Source: Bradyrhizobium sp. B097 (GTDB taxonomy: Bacteria > Pseudomonadota > Alphaproteobacteria > Rhizobiales > Xanthobacteraceae). Taken from it: DNA of 64,000 nucleotides. The notes under the pieces are model-generated. The model worked only from the letters and a program-made list of their open reading frames with translations. It was not told where the DNA came from and made no database searches. Positions 42,849-51,169 of the stretch are shown one piece after another; position 1 is the first letter of the stretch, and every line of letters begins with the position of its first letter. The translations under genes were made by a program, and so were the position numbers. The DNA is taken from positions 2,352,501-2,416,500 of the forward strand of contig NZ_CP152412.1 in the NCBI RefSeq assembly GCF_038957035.1. The letters are read 5' to 3'.

Positions 42849-43937
42849 ATGTCCTTCAATACTTTCGGCCATATGTTCCGCGTCACGACCTTCGGCGAGA
42901 GCCATGGGGTCGCGATCGGCTGCGTGGTGGACGGCTGCCCGCCGCTGATCCCTCTGACGGTGGAGGAGATCCAGCACGACCTCGACCGCCGCCGGCCCGG
43001 CCAGTCGCGCTTCACCACCCAGCGCCAGGAGCCGGATGCGGTGAAGATCCTGTCCGGCGTGATGGCGCATCCGGAAAGCGGTGTGCAGGTGACGACCGGC
43101 ACGCCAATCGCGCTCCTGATCGAGAACACCGACCAGCGCTCGAAGGATTATTCCGAGATCAAGGACAAGTTCCGCCCCGGCCATGCCGACTTCACCTATG
43201 AGGCGAAATACGGCCTGCGCGACTATCGCGGCGGTGGGCGTTCCTCCGCGCGCGAGACCGCGACCCGCGTCGCGGCCGGCGCGATCGCGCGAAAAGTCCT
43301 GCCCGAGGTGAAGGTGCGCGGCGCGCTGGTGCAGATGGGCCCGCACAAGATCGACCGCGAGAAGTGGGACTGGGACGAGATCGCAAACAACCCGTTCTTC
43401 TGTCCCGACAAGGACAAGGCGACGTTCTTCGAGAGCTATCTCGACGGCATCAGGAAGAGCGGTTCCTCGATCGGCGCTGTCATCGAGGTCGTCGCCGAGG
43501 GCGTGCCGGCCGGGCTCGGCGCGCCGATCTACGCCAAACTCGACAGCGATCTCGCTTCCGCGATGATGAGCATCAACGCGGTCAAGGGCGTCGAGATCGG
43601 CGCCGGCTTCGGCGCCGCCGAGCTCACCGGCGAGGAGAACGCCGACGAGATGCGGACCGGCAACAACGGAACGCGTTTCCTGTCCAACCATGCCGGCGGC
43701 GTGCTCGGCGGCATCTCGACCGGCCAGCCGGTGGTGGTGCGCTTTGCGGTCAAGCCGACGTCCTCGATCCTGACCACGCGCCGCACCGTCGATCGCAAGG
43801 GCGCCGATACCGACATCCTGACCAAGGGCCGCCACGACCCCTGCGTCGGCATCCGCGCGGTGCCGGTCGGGGAGGCCATGATGGCCTGCGTGCTGGCCGA
43901 CCATTTTCTGCGCGACCGCGGGCAGACCGGGCGCTGA
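42849..43937 (+). CDS. aroC: Chorismate synthase
   Basis: A 362-residue AroC, the last step of the shikimate pathway: EPSP to chorismate, using reduced FMN. Family signatures [15 protein letters not shown] near the start, [21 protein letters not shown] and [11 protein letters not shown], and the late [15 protein letters not shown] block ([22 protein letters not shown]) are present. Length normal. The downstream cyclase gene starts 47 bases later with its own ribosome site; co-transcription is possible. Confidence 0.97.
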   Translation: MSFNTFGHMFRVTTFGESHGVAIGCVVDGCPPLIPLTVEEIQHDLDRRRPGQSRFTTQRQEPDAVKILSGVMAHPESGVQVTTGTPIALLIENTDQRSKDYSEIKDKFRPGHADFTYEAKYGLRDYRGGGRSSARETATRVAAGAIARKVLPEVKVRGALVQMGPHKIDREKWDWDEIANNPFFCPDKDKATFFESYLDGIRKSGSSIGAVIEVVAEGVPAGLGAPIYAKLDSDLASAMMSINAVKGVEIGAGFGAAELTGEENADEMRTGNNGTRFLSNHAGGVLGGISTGQPVVVRFAVKPTSSILTTRRTVDRKGADTDILTKGRHDPCVGIRAVPVGEAMMACVLADHFLRDRGQTGR

Positions 43938-43984
43938 TCCCCTATATAGTGATCACCGGATCGGGTGCTCACCTGGGGAATGCC

Positions 43985-45178
43985 ATGAACGCGTCGGAGC
44001 TTCGGGACATCATCGCATGGATGATCGGCGGCGCGCGGTCGGCGCCGACCCCGGCGCAGATGATGGCGGAATGCTGCGAACGCCTGGTACGGGCCGGGCT
44101 GCCGCTGTGGCGCGTCGGCGTCTTCGTGCGCACGCTGCATCCCGAAATCTACGGCCGCCATTTCATCTGGAAGCCCGGCGCCGAGGTCGAGACCGGCACG
44201 GTCGATCACAACATCCTGGACGCCCCGGAATTTGCCGTCAGCCCGCTAGCGATCGTCCTCAAGCAGGGCGTTGAGGTGCGTGCGCGGCACGACGACCCCG
44301 CCAGCTCCCGCTTTCCGATTGTCGTGGATCTGCAGGCGGAGGGCGTCACCGACTACATCGCGGTGCCGCTGATCAACACCGCCGGCCCCCCGAACGCGTC
44401 GAGCTGGACCACCAGGCAGCCGGGCGGCTTCACCGACGAGCAGCTGGATGCGATCCGCTCGATCACCATCCCGCTGTCGCGCTACATCGAGATCGTCACG
44501 CTGCGCCGCACCGCGACGCTGCTGCTCGACACTTACGTCGGCAACCGTGCCGGCGAGCGCATCCTGGGCGGGCAGATCAGGCGCGGTAGCGCCGACACCA
44601 TGGATGCGGCTATCTGGCTGTCCGACCTGCGCGGCTTCACCGCGCTGTCCGACCGCTTGCCGTCGGAAACCGTCGTGGAGATCCTCAACCTCTACTTCGA
44701 TTGCCAGGTCACCGCGATCCGCGACCATGGCGGCGAGGTGCTCAAGTTCATGGGCGATGGCCTGCTCGCGGTGTTCCCGGTCGACGAGTATCTCGGCGAC
44801 GAGGTGCAGGTCTGCTCGCGGGTGCTGGAGGCGGCGCGCGCATCCCGCGCCGGGGTCGAGGCGCTGCAATTCCCCAATGGCGACGCGGTCGAGCGCTTCC
44901 GCTTCGGCGTCGCGCTGCATCTCGGGCGCGTGCTCTACGGCAATATCGGCGGCGGCAACCGGCTCGACTTCACCTGCATCGGTCCGGCGGTCAATCTCGC
45001 CGCGCGGCTCGAGAAGATCGCTGGCCGCCTCGGCCGCACCGTCGTGGCCTCCGAGCGTTTCGCCGGCATTCACGACGGCGGCTGGAGCGATCTCGGCGAG
45101 TTTCCGATCGCGGGATTTGCCAAGGCCGAACGGGTCTACGGCCTGTTCGACGAGGCGCCGGTCGCCGCTGCGAGCTAG
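43985..45178 (+). CDS. Class III adenylate cyclase with N-terminal sensor-like region
   Basis: A 397-residue soluble protein. Residues 1-205 form an uncharacterised region resembling a GAF-like sensor. The catalytic domain follows: metal aspartates in WLSDLRGFT and LKFMGDGLLAVF, the substrate lysine in LKFMGDG, RLDFTCIGPAVNLAARLE with the aspartate and the N/R transition-state pair. These fit an ATP-specific cyclase making cAMP. Start at the ATG preceded by GGGGAATGCC. No membrane helix. The signal it senses is unknown. Confidence 0.9.
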   Translation: MNASELRDIIAWMIGGARSAPTPAQMMAECCERLVRAGLPLWRVGVFVRTLHPEIYGRHFIWKPGAEVETGTVDHNILDAPEFAVSPLAIVLKQGVEVRARHDDPASSRFPIVVDLQAEGVTDYIAVPLINTAGPPNASSWTTRQPGGFTDEQLDAIRSITIPLSRYIEIVTLRRTATLLLDTYVGNRAGERILGGQIRRGSADTMDAAIWLSDLRGFTALSDRLPSETVVEILNLYFDCQVTAIRDHGGEVLKFMGDGLLAVFPVDEYLGDEVQVCSRVLEAARASRAGVEALQFPNGDAVERFRFGVALHLGRVLYGNIGGGNRLDFTCIGPAVNLAARLEKIAGRLGRTVVASERFAGIHDGGWSDLGEFPIAGFAKAERVYGLFDEAPVAAAS

Positions 45179-45190
45179 TGTCGGTGCGAC

Positions 45191-46078
45191 GTGACTGACA
45201 CGAACGCGCAGCATCGCATCGGGATCGCGCTGGTCGTCGCGGCTGCCGCGGCCTGGAGCACTGCGCCGTTTTTCACCCGGCTGCTGCACTTCGATTCCTG
45301 GACCATCCTGTTCTGGCGCGGGCTGTTCGGTGGCGGCGCGATCGCGCTGTTCCTGGTCGCCACGCAGGGCTGGCGCGGCGCGCGCGATCTCGTCGTGATG
45401 CCTTTGAGCGGATGGCTGGTGGCCGGCCTCTCGACCTTCGGCATGGTGACGTTCATTCCGGCGCTGCAACTGACCAGCGTCGCCAATGTCGCCATTCTCA
45501 TCGCGATGCAGCCGTTCGTGGCGGCCGCGATTGCCTGGCTTTGGCTCAGTGAGCGGGCGGGGCCCGGCACATTGCTGGCAAGCCTTGTCGCGCTCGCGGG
45601 TGTGGCGATCACCGTCAGCGGCGCCGGCGGCATCACGGATTACCGGGGCATCGGCCTTGCCTGTGTGATGGTGCTGGCGATTTCGCTGATGACGGTGGTG
45701 ATCCGGCGGCACAAGGGGACGCCGATGATCGCCGCCGCGGCGCTCTCGAACTTTCTCGGCAGTGCCGTGAGCTTGCCGTTGGGGCAGGGCATCGGCGCGG
45801 TCACCGGCGCCGATCTCGGCGTGCTCGCGATGTTCGGCGCGTGCCAGGTCGGTCTCGGTCTCACCTTGTTCACGGTCGGCTCGAGGTTGCTGCCGTCCGC
45901 GCAGGCCTCGCTGATCGCCACGCTCGAGACGCCGCTGATGCCGTTCTGGGTGTGGCTGGCGTTTGCCGAGGTGCCGTCGCCGCGCGCCCTGATCGGCGGC
46001 GCGCTGGTGATGGGGGCGGTCGTCGTCGACATTGCGCTGAGTCAGCGGGCGCAGCTCGCACGGCCCGAGGGCGGGTGA
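45191..46078 (+). CDS. EamA/DMT-superfamily exporter
   Basis: A 295-residue membrane protein with ten predicted helices in two EamA repeats (the first from IGIALVVAAAAAWSTAPFF, the second from YRGIGLACVMVLAISLM). Such drug/metabolite transporters export amino acids or other small metabolites. The start is a GTG 12 bases after the cyclase stop, so the two may share a transcript. Substrate unknown. Convergent with clpS2. Confidence 0.9.
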   Translation: MTDTNAQHRIGIALVVAAAAAWSTAPFFTRLLHFDSWTILFWRGLFGGGAIALFLVATQGWRGARDLVVMPLSGWLVAGLSTFGMVTFIPALQLTSVANVAILIAMQPFVAAAIAWLWLSERAGPGTLLASLVALAGVAITVSGAGGITDYRGIGLACVMVLAISLMTVVIRRHKGTPMIAAAALSNFLGSAVSLPLGQGIGAVTGADLGVLAMFGACQVGLGLTLFTVGSRLLPSAQASLIATLETPLMPFWVWLAFAEVPSPRALIGGALVMGAVVVDIALSQRAQLARPEGG

Positions 46079-46084
46079 TGGCCG

Positions 46085-46390
46085 TTATTCCTCGGGCTCG
46101 GTGGTGAACAGCAGCGGATAGCCCTTGGCGCGGCCGGCGTCGGTGGCGCGCGTCGCCTTGGTCTCGGCGACATCCCTGGTGAACACCGCGACCACGCAGA
46201 CGCCGCGCTGATGCGCGGTCAGCATCACCTTGTAGGCCTGGTCGTCGGTCATGCGGAATTCGCCCTTCAGCACGGTGACGACGAATTCGCGCGGCGTGTA
46301 ATCGTCGTTGACCAGGATCACCTTGTGCAGGCGTGGCCGTTCGACCTTGGTCTTCGTCCTGGTTTTCGGTTTGACGACGGTATCGGGCAT
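46085..46390 (-). CDS. clpS: ClpS2-type adaptor of the Clp protease
   Basis: A 101-residue ClpS. A basic flexible N-terminus (PKTRTKTKVERP) precedes the core KVILVNDDYTPREFVVTVL, QAYKVMLTAHQRG and DVAETKATRATDAG, ending YPLLFTTEPEE. It hands N-degron substrates to ClpA. The PREF motif, loss of the usual GxGxCGxY block and the FTTEPEE end match the alphaproteobacterial ClpS2 group, which binds a narrower set of N-terminal residues. No clpA is adjacent, as fits ClpS2. Confidence 0.9.
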   Translation of the reverse strand: MPDTVVKPKTRTKTKVERPRLHKVILVNDDYTPREFVVTVLKGEFRMTDDQAYKVMLTAHQRGVCVVAVFTRDVAETKATRATDAGRAKGYPLLFTTEPEE

Positions 46391-46516
46391 TGCCCGGCAC
46401 TCCCAAGCGATTGCCCCGTAAGAATACCGTCTTCTCGTGCGTGTTGGAACCGTTCGGTTCGCACGGCGTCATTGCGGCAACCGCACGGCGCGTGTTGCCG
46501 CATTCGCGGCAAGCGA

Positions 46517-46576
46517 CGTCCAACCTGCAAGCGTCTAACTTGCAGGCCTCTAGCTTGCAGGCCTCTAACTTGAATG
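46517..46576 (+). repeat. Four imperfect 15-bp tandem repeats
   Basis: Units CGTCCAACCTGCAAG, CGTCTAACTTGCAGG, CCTCTAGCTTGCAGG and CCTCTAACTTGAATG follow one another with no spacer. The 263-base gap between clpS2 and the DUF1194 gene has no convincing gene. The period of 15 (five codons) would give SNLQA-like repeats if translated on the plus strand, but a gene is not supported. Confidence 0.75.
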
Positions 46577-46653
46577 TGAAGGACAGATGATATCTGCGCT
46601 TTTCGCCGCCCGATTTGCGTGTCACCATGACAGGACACGACGGGAGGGCCGCA

Positions 46654-47502
46654 ATGCGCTGGTATGTCTCGATCGGAGCGGTGCTTGTCGCGGGCATGTT
46701 GGCCAGCGGCGATGTGGCCGGTGTTGCCGCGCCCGGCCCGGGAACACAGACAGGCCGGCTGGCCGAAAAGGAATCCACGCCGAGCGTCGACATCGAGCTC
46801 ATCATTGCGGTCGACGTCTCCTATTCGATGGACATGGACGAGCTCGCGATCCAGCGCGAGGGCTATGCGCAAGCGATCGTTTCCAAGGAGTTCCTGCAGG
46901 CGCTGAAGGCCGGCCCGAACGGCAAGATCTCGATCACCTATTTCGAATGGGCCGCCTCCAACGACCAGAAGGTCATCATTCCCTGGCGGGTGATCGACGG
47001 CCCCGAATCCGCCGACGCGGTCTCCGCCGAGATCATGAAGACGCCGGTGCGCCGCGCCTCGCGCACCTCGATCTCGGGCGCGATCTATTTCGCGATCCCG
47101 ATGTTCGACGAGAATCCGCATCGCGGCCTGCGCCGCGTGATCGATATTTCCGGCGACGGCCCCAACAACAACGGCACGCCGATCACGCCGGCGCGCGATG
47201 CTGCGCTCGACAAGGGCATCGTCATCAACGGCCTGCCGATCATGGTGAAGGAGCCGTCCTACTCGACGATGGATATCGAAAATCTCGACTATTACTACGA
47301 GGACTGCGTGATCGGCGGGCCCGGCTCCTTCGTGGTGTCGATCAAGGATCGCGAGAAGTTCAAGGAAGCGATCCGCACCAAGTTGCTGCTTGAGGTCGCC
47401 GGCCGCACCCCCGAGCGCCCGATCGTGCGGACTGCCGAGAAGGAGCCACGGGTCAGTTGCACGATCGGCGAGAAGATCTGGCAGGATCGCTGGGGGCGGT
47501 AG
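46654..47502 (+). CDS. DUF1194 protein, secreted von Willebrand A-like
   Basis: A 282-residue protein with a signal peptide (about residues 1-26). The VWA-like fold begins at VDIELIIAVDVSYSMD; DVSYS at 54-58 is a DxSxS metal-adhesion (MIDAS) motif, and TSISGAIYFA and DISGDGPNNN supply the usual further ligands. DUF1194 proteins are common in Rhizobiales; function unknown, protein binding likely. ATG at 46654 has GGGAGGG five bases upstream. Confidence 0.88.
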   Translation: MRWYVSIGAVLVAGMLASGDVAGVAAPGPGTQTGRLAEKESTPSVDIELIIAVDVSYSMDMDELAIQREGYAQAIVSKEFLQALKAGPNGKISITYFEWAASNDQKVIIPWRVIDGPESADAVSAEIMKTPVRRASRTSISGAIYFAIPMFDENPHRGLRRVIDISGDGPNNNGTPITPARDAALDKGIVINGLPIMVKEPSYSTMDIENLDYYYEDCVIGGPGSFVVSIKDREKFKEAIRTKLLLEVAGRTPERPIVRTAEKEPRVSCTIGEKIWQDRWGR

Positions 47503-47516
47503 CCTTGTAGGAACCC

Positions 47517-47568
47517 ATCGTCGTGCCGTGAGATGTGATGGGTTTCGCTGCGCTCTACCCATCCTACG
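47517..47568. repeat. Palindromic intergenic repeat, GTAGGATGGGT family, copy 2 (short form)
   Basis: GTAGGAACCCATC ... GATGGGTTTCGCTGCGCTCTACCC-ATCCTAC: the right arm matches the copy at 29418-29503, the left arm is shortened. Its last bases supply the stop codon of the minus-strand nucleotidyltransferase gene. Confidence 0.75.
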
Positions 47569-48409
47569 GTTGTTCGCGAACCCCCGAGGAAATATCTCGA
47601 ACGTCGCTTTCGAGTTCGCGGAGCGTCTGCATCGCGGCGGCGTGCTCGGCGGCGCCGATCTGCCGCCAGACCTCGGCAACGCGCCCGGTGAGGTCGCGAA
47701 CCGTCACCGGAAAATTCGCCGCCTGCGTCAGCGCGCCCTTTTCGTTGATCAGATACTGCCCGTTCAGTGCAAACAGCACCTGTGCGATGCAGGCCAGCGC
47801 GCGATAGGCGCAGCCGGCGATATGCGTGCTGTCGCCGCGCGGCACGGCAAGCTCGGCATTCTCGATCGCGAACAGGGCTTCCCATTGAAAGCGCCGCACC
47901 AGCGCATCGCGCAGGGCGGGCGGGTAGGGCGCGGTCTTTGCCTTCAATGCGGCGACGAGGCCGTCGGGATCATGCAGGGCACGGCACAACGCCACCTCGC
48001 CCATCCAGATCGCCGAGCAGAAGCCGTGCGGATGGCCCGGCTGGTAGTGCACGCTGATCTCGCCGTTCCGGCAGGCATCGATGACGTCAGTGACCTGGTC
48101 GATGCTGCGGTAGAGCAGGTCGACCTTGTGGCCGCCGATCGTGAGCCAAGCGCCGCCGACGATCCACCGGCCCCATTCGCCGACCGCCGTCACATGGGCA
48201 GCGGTGGGATCATCGACCAGGCCGGTCACCACCGCGCGCAGCCGATCGATATCCGGAGCGGCGTTATCCCGATAGTAGAGGCCGAGATCGGTGTCGGAGG
48301 CGTCATGCGCCGTGCCGCGCGCCCGGGAGCCGCCGAGCACGATGGCGGCGACGCCCGGGACGCCAGCAAGGACGGGAATGATGCGCGCGAGCAGCGGATC
48401 GTGGGACAT
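47564..48409 (-). CDS. Nucleotidyltransferase-fold protein
   Basis: A 281-residue protein. GGSRARGTAHDASDTDLGLYY (residues 26-46) is the GSx...DxD motif of Pol-beta-type nucleotidyltransferases (D39, D41). The rest is helical, with HPHGFCSAIWMGE and a C-terminal DUF4037-like region. Similar proteins in bacteria are described as antibiotic-modifying or toxin-antitoxin-like enzymes, but no partner gene is adjacent. Start MSHDPLL; its stop TAG lies in the repeat at 47517-47568. Confidence 0.8.
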   Translation of the reverse strand: MSHDPLLARIIPVLAGVPGVAAIVLGGSRARGTAHDASDTDLGLYYRDNAAPDIDRLRAVVTGLVDDPTAAHVTAVGEWGRWIVGGAWLTIGGHKVDLLYRSIDQVTDVIDACRNGEISVHYQPGHPHGFCSAIWMGEVALCRALHDPDGLVAALKAKTAPYPPALRDALVRRFQWEALFAIENAELAVPRGDSTHIAGCAYRALACIAQVLFALNGQYLINEKGALTQAANFPVTVRDLTGRVAEVWRQIGAAEHAAAMQTLRELESDVRDISSGVREQP

Positions 48410-48462
48410 GCGATGCGAATTATAGCGAGAGCGCCGCGGGCTGCGATAGTCGCAGCAATGTC

Positions 48463-49704
48463 TCAGCGCGCAAACCGCGCCACCAGCTCGACATGCGCCG
48501 TGTGGCGGAACTGATCGACCGGGGTGACGCCAGCGATCTTGTAGCCGCCATCGATCAGGATCTTTGCGTCGCGCGCAAACGTTGCGGCGTTGCAGGACAC
48601 CGCGACGACCACCGGCACCTTGCTCGCCGCAAGCTGGGTGACCAGCGCCTGCGCGCCTTGCCGGGGCGGATCGAACACGACGGCGTCGTAGTCGCGCAAC
48701 TCCTGCGGCATCAGCGGGCGTCGGAACAGATCGCGCGCCTCGGCCTTGAGCGGCTTCAGCCCCGGCGTCGATTGCGCAGCCTTTTGCAGCGCCGCGATCG
48801 CGCCGGCGTCGCTGTCGAAGGCCGTGACCCGCGCCTTCTCGGCGAGGCGGAGCGCAAACGGCCCGACGCCGCAAAACAGATCGGCGATGTGCTTGGCGCG
48901 TCCGCAATGCTCGCGAACCAGCGCCGCAAGCGTCTCCTCGCCCTTGACGGTCGCCTGCAGGAACGAGCCCGGCGGCAGCACGACCTTCACCTTTCCGATC
49001 GCAATTTCGGGAGAGCCGCGCTGCAGCACCAGCTCGCCATGCCGTGTCAGGCGTGTCAGCCGGTGCTTCTCGGCGACCCGCGACAGAGTGGTGATCAGGC
49101 TGGTCGGCAGCGCACCGGAGCCACGCACATCGATGTCGAGACCATTGAGGGTCGCGGTCACCTGGATGTCGAGCGGCTTGCCGATCGAGATCAGCGGTTC
49201 GGCTGTGGCCCAGGCCGCCTCGAGCGCGCCGTCGAGCGCCGGATCGAGGATCGGACAGCGGTCGACCGGGATGATGTCGTGCGAACCGGCCGCAGCGAAG
49301 CCGACCTTGAGCACCTCATGGGTCCCCATGCGTCCGTGCAGCGTGATGCGGCGGCGGCCCGCGCCATGGGCGTCGAGCAGCGGTGCGACTTCGGCCGCGA
49401 CCTTTGCCTGCGCTAGCGTCTCGACCACGATGTTGCGTTTCCAGGCGCGGTAGGGCGCGTCATTCCAATGCTGGATCGCGCAGCCGCCGCAGACGCCGAA
49501 ATGCGGGCAGAACGGGGCGATCCGCTCGGGGCTTTCCTGCGTCACCCGCACCAGCCGCCGCCGGTCGGGATGATTGCCCGGAACGTCGTCGACCTCGACC
49601 GTTTCACCGGCCAGCGTGGTGGGCACGAAGATCGACTGCGCGCCATCGATCGCGACGCCGTCGCCGCGATGGCCGACATGGTCGATGGTGAGAAGCTCAG
49701 CCAC
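48463..49704 (-). CDS. Class I SAM-dependent RNA m5U methyltransferase (RumA/TrmA family)
   Basis: A 413-residue enzyme that methylates uridine C5 in rRNA or tRNA. Fe-S cysteines C66, C72, C75 ([10 protein letters not shown]) and C150 (DRCPI) are present; the SAM motif is [13 protein letters not shown], followed by [10 protein letters not shown] and the nucleophile cysteine in [15 protein letters not shown] at 49704 overlaps the tlyA stop by 8 bases; a further upstream start would overlap more. RumA vs TrmA not settled. Third gene of the minus-strand unit. Confidence 0.9.
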   Translation of the reverse strand: MAELLTIDHVGHRGDGVAIDGAQSIFVPTTLAGETVEVDDVPGNHPDRRRLVRVTQESPERIAPFCPHFGVCGGCAIQHWNDAPYRAWKRNIVVETLAQAKVAAEVAPLLDAHGAGRRRITLHGRMGTHEVLKVGFAAAGSHDIIPVDRCPILDPALDGALEAAWATAEPLISIGKPLDIQVTATLNGLDIDVRGSGALPTSLITTLSRVAEKHRLTRLTRHGELVLQRGSPEIAIGKVKVVLPPGSFLQATVKGEETLAALVREHCGRAKHIADLFCGVGPFALRLAEKARVTAFDSDAGAIAALQKAAQSTPGLKPLKAEARDLFRRPLMPQELRDYDAVVFDPPRQGAQALVTQLAASKVPVVVAVSCNAATFARDAKILIDGGYKIAGVTPVDQFRHTAHVELVARFAR

Positions 49705-50470
49705 GGCGCGCGCCGAGGAAGAATTCGATGTTGCCGTCGCCACCGGTGATCGATGACGGGAACACCTGAATGTCGGTGCAACCGAGCGAGGCGACGAAGG
49801 CGGCGATATCGTCGCAGATCTCCTGGTGCACCATCGCGTTGCGGATGACGCCGCGCTTGGCGTGTTTCCGGGCCGCCTCGAACTGCGGCTTGATCAGCGC
49901 CAACAGATGCATCGGCGCCGCCGCCAGCGACAGCGCCACCGGCAGCACCAGCTTCAGCGAGATGAAGCTGACGTCGATCACGACGACGTCCGGCCGCGCC
50001 GGCAGGCGTTTGCCCTCGAAATTCCTGATGTCGGTCTCCTCCATGGACACGATCTTCGGATGCCCCTGCAGCGAGGGATGCAGCTGGCCGTGGCCGACAT
50101 CGATGGCGAACACGAGGCTCGCACCATTGGCGAGCAGCACTTCGGTGAAGCCGCCGGTCGAGGCGCCGACATCGAGGCAGACATGGCCCTCGACGTCGAT
50201 CGGATAATGTTCGAGTGCGCCGGCGAGCTTGACGCCGCCGCGCGAGACATAGGGATGCGCCGGCTCGGCCGTGAGTGCGGCGCCGGGCGCCACGAGCTCG
50301 GATGCCTTCGCGATTGGCTTGCCGTCGGCGGTGACGAGGCCGGCGTCGATTGCGGCGCGGGCCCGGGCCCGGCTTTCGAACAGGCCGCGCTCGACCAGCA
50401 GCACGTCGATGCGCTTGCCGGCGGATGCGTCGTTGTCGTTGTCGCCCGGCCTGGTCACTTGCTTGGTCAC
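49697..50470 (-). CDS. tlyA: TlyA family rRNA 2'-O-methyltransferase
   Basis: A 257-residue protein: an N-terminal S4 RNA-binding domain ([31 protein letters not shown]), then an FtsJ-like methyltransferase with the SAM motif [16 protein letters not shown] and the catalytic DVSFISLK region. The GTG start overlaps the stop of the deoxyribosyltransferase (GTGA), so translation is coupled. TlyA methylates 16S/23S rRNA in actinobacteria; in alphaproteobacteria the target is inferred. Confidence 0.9.
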   Translation of the reverse strand: MTKQVTRPGDNDNDASAGKRIDVLLVERGLFESRARARAAIDAGLVTADGKPIAKASELVAPGAALTAEPAHPYVSRGGVKLAGALEHYPIDVEGHVCLDVGASTGGFTEVLLANGASLVFAIDVGHGQLHPSLQGHPKIVSMEETDIRNFEGKRLPARPDVVVIDVSFISLKLVLPVALSLAAAPMHLLALIKPQFEAARKHAKRGVIRNAMVHQEICDDIAAFVASLGCTDIQVFPSSITGGDGNIEFFLGARRG

Positions 50471-51030
50471 TTGGCGGCCTGCCGGCGCTGCGCGGCGGCG
50501 AGCCGCACGCAGGTCTCGAAGGAGGTGAGGTCGTGCCAGAGGTCGGCCGCAGGCTCCCTCGGCGTCACCAGCGGACTGCCGTGCAGCTCGAGCGCATGCA
50601 TCATCATCAGATTGTCCGGCAAGCCAAACTCTTCCACCGTCAGTCCCTCCGCGTCGATCAGGCGTCCGTCGGATGCCGGCACGACCTGCTGCAGCCGCGC
50701 CACCCGATTGGCGTAGGACGTGGGATCGTTCGAATAGGCGAGGCACAGCTTGCCGCGTCCCGCCATGTAGCCGAGTTCGTAGACGGTGCCTGCGTCGGCA
50801 CTGGGGCCGCGAAACGGCGTCAAATTGGCGATGACGGCGTCGGCCGACTCCATCATCGCCTCGTTGCTTTTGAAGATGGTGAGTGAGGCGCCGGCGGCTG
50901 TGGGATTGATGCTGTTGTCTAGCGGATAGAGCCCGGTCAGCCCGTGATAGGCGCACACCTCCGCCTTGCGGCGGCCGATCTCCACGGCATCCGGCAGGAA
51001 CACGTCAGGACCTGCCAGATAGATTTTCAT
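50467..51030 (-). CDS. Nucleoside 2-deoxyribosyltransferase
   Basis: A 187-residue protein of the nucleoside deoxyribosyltransferase fold. It opens with IYLAGPDVFLPDA, has NLTPFRG and the catalytic-acid region SADAGTVYELGYMAGRGK, with the glutamate in DxGTxxE. It would transfer deoxyribose between bases or hydrolyse nucleosides (salvage). Its stop overlaps the tlyA GTG start. Between it and dxs lies a 136-base repeat-bearing gap. Confidence 0.88.
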   Translation of the reverse strand: MKIYLAGPDVFLPDAVEIGRRKAEVCAYHGLTGLYPLDNSINPTAAGASLTIFKSNEAMMESADAVIANLTPFRGPSADAGTVYELGYMAGRGKLCLAYSNDPTSYANRVARLQQVVPASDGRLIDAEGLTVEEFGLPDNLMMMHALELHGSPLVTPREPAADLWHDLTSFETCVRLAAAQRRQAAK

Positions 51031-51066
51031 GGACTTGCCGGCACCAGGGGTACCGCCCGAGCAATG

Positions 51067-51169
51067 AGAGCGTTTTCAAGCGAAGTGGGTATCGACTTCG
51101 CGTGAAGAAAGCGCGTCAAAACAAAAATCCAGAGCTCCGTTCCGATTCAATCGGAACGGAAAGGCTCTA
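51067..51169 (+). repeat. Intergenic repeat, GAGCGTTTTC family, copy 2
   Basis: GAGCGTTTTCAAGCGAAGTG ... CGCGTGAAGAAAGCGCG ... TCCGATTCAATCGGAACGG: same orientation as the copy at 17530-17625, most blocks identical. It lies between the deoxyribosyltransferase and dxs, its end just touching the dxs stop codon. Confidence 0.85.

Noticed and set aside
43364..43984. N-terminal extension of the adenylate cyclase reading frame into aroC
   Set aside because: The extension is an arginine-rich shadow of aroC. The ATG at 43985 with a GGGGA site is the true start.
46390..46590. Frame with NLQAS peptide repeats before the DUF1194 gene
   Set aside because: It arises from the 15-bp tandem DNA repeat; no ribosome site and no conserved pattern outside the repeat.
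47564..48409. Toxin-antitoxin pair for the nucleotidyltransferase-fold protein
   Set aside because: No small partner gene lies on either side; the neighbours are a DUF1194 protein and an RNA methyltransferase.
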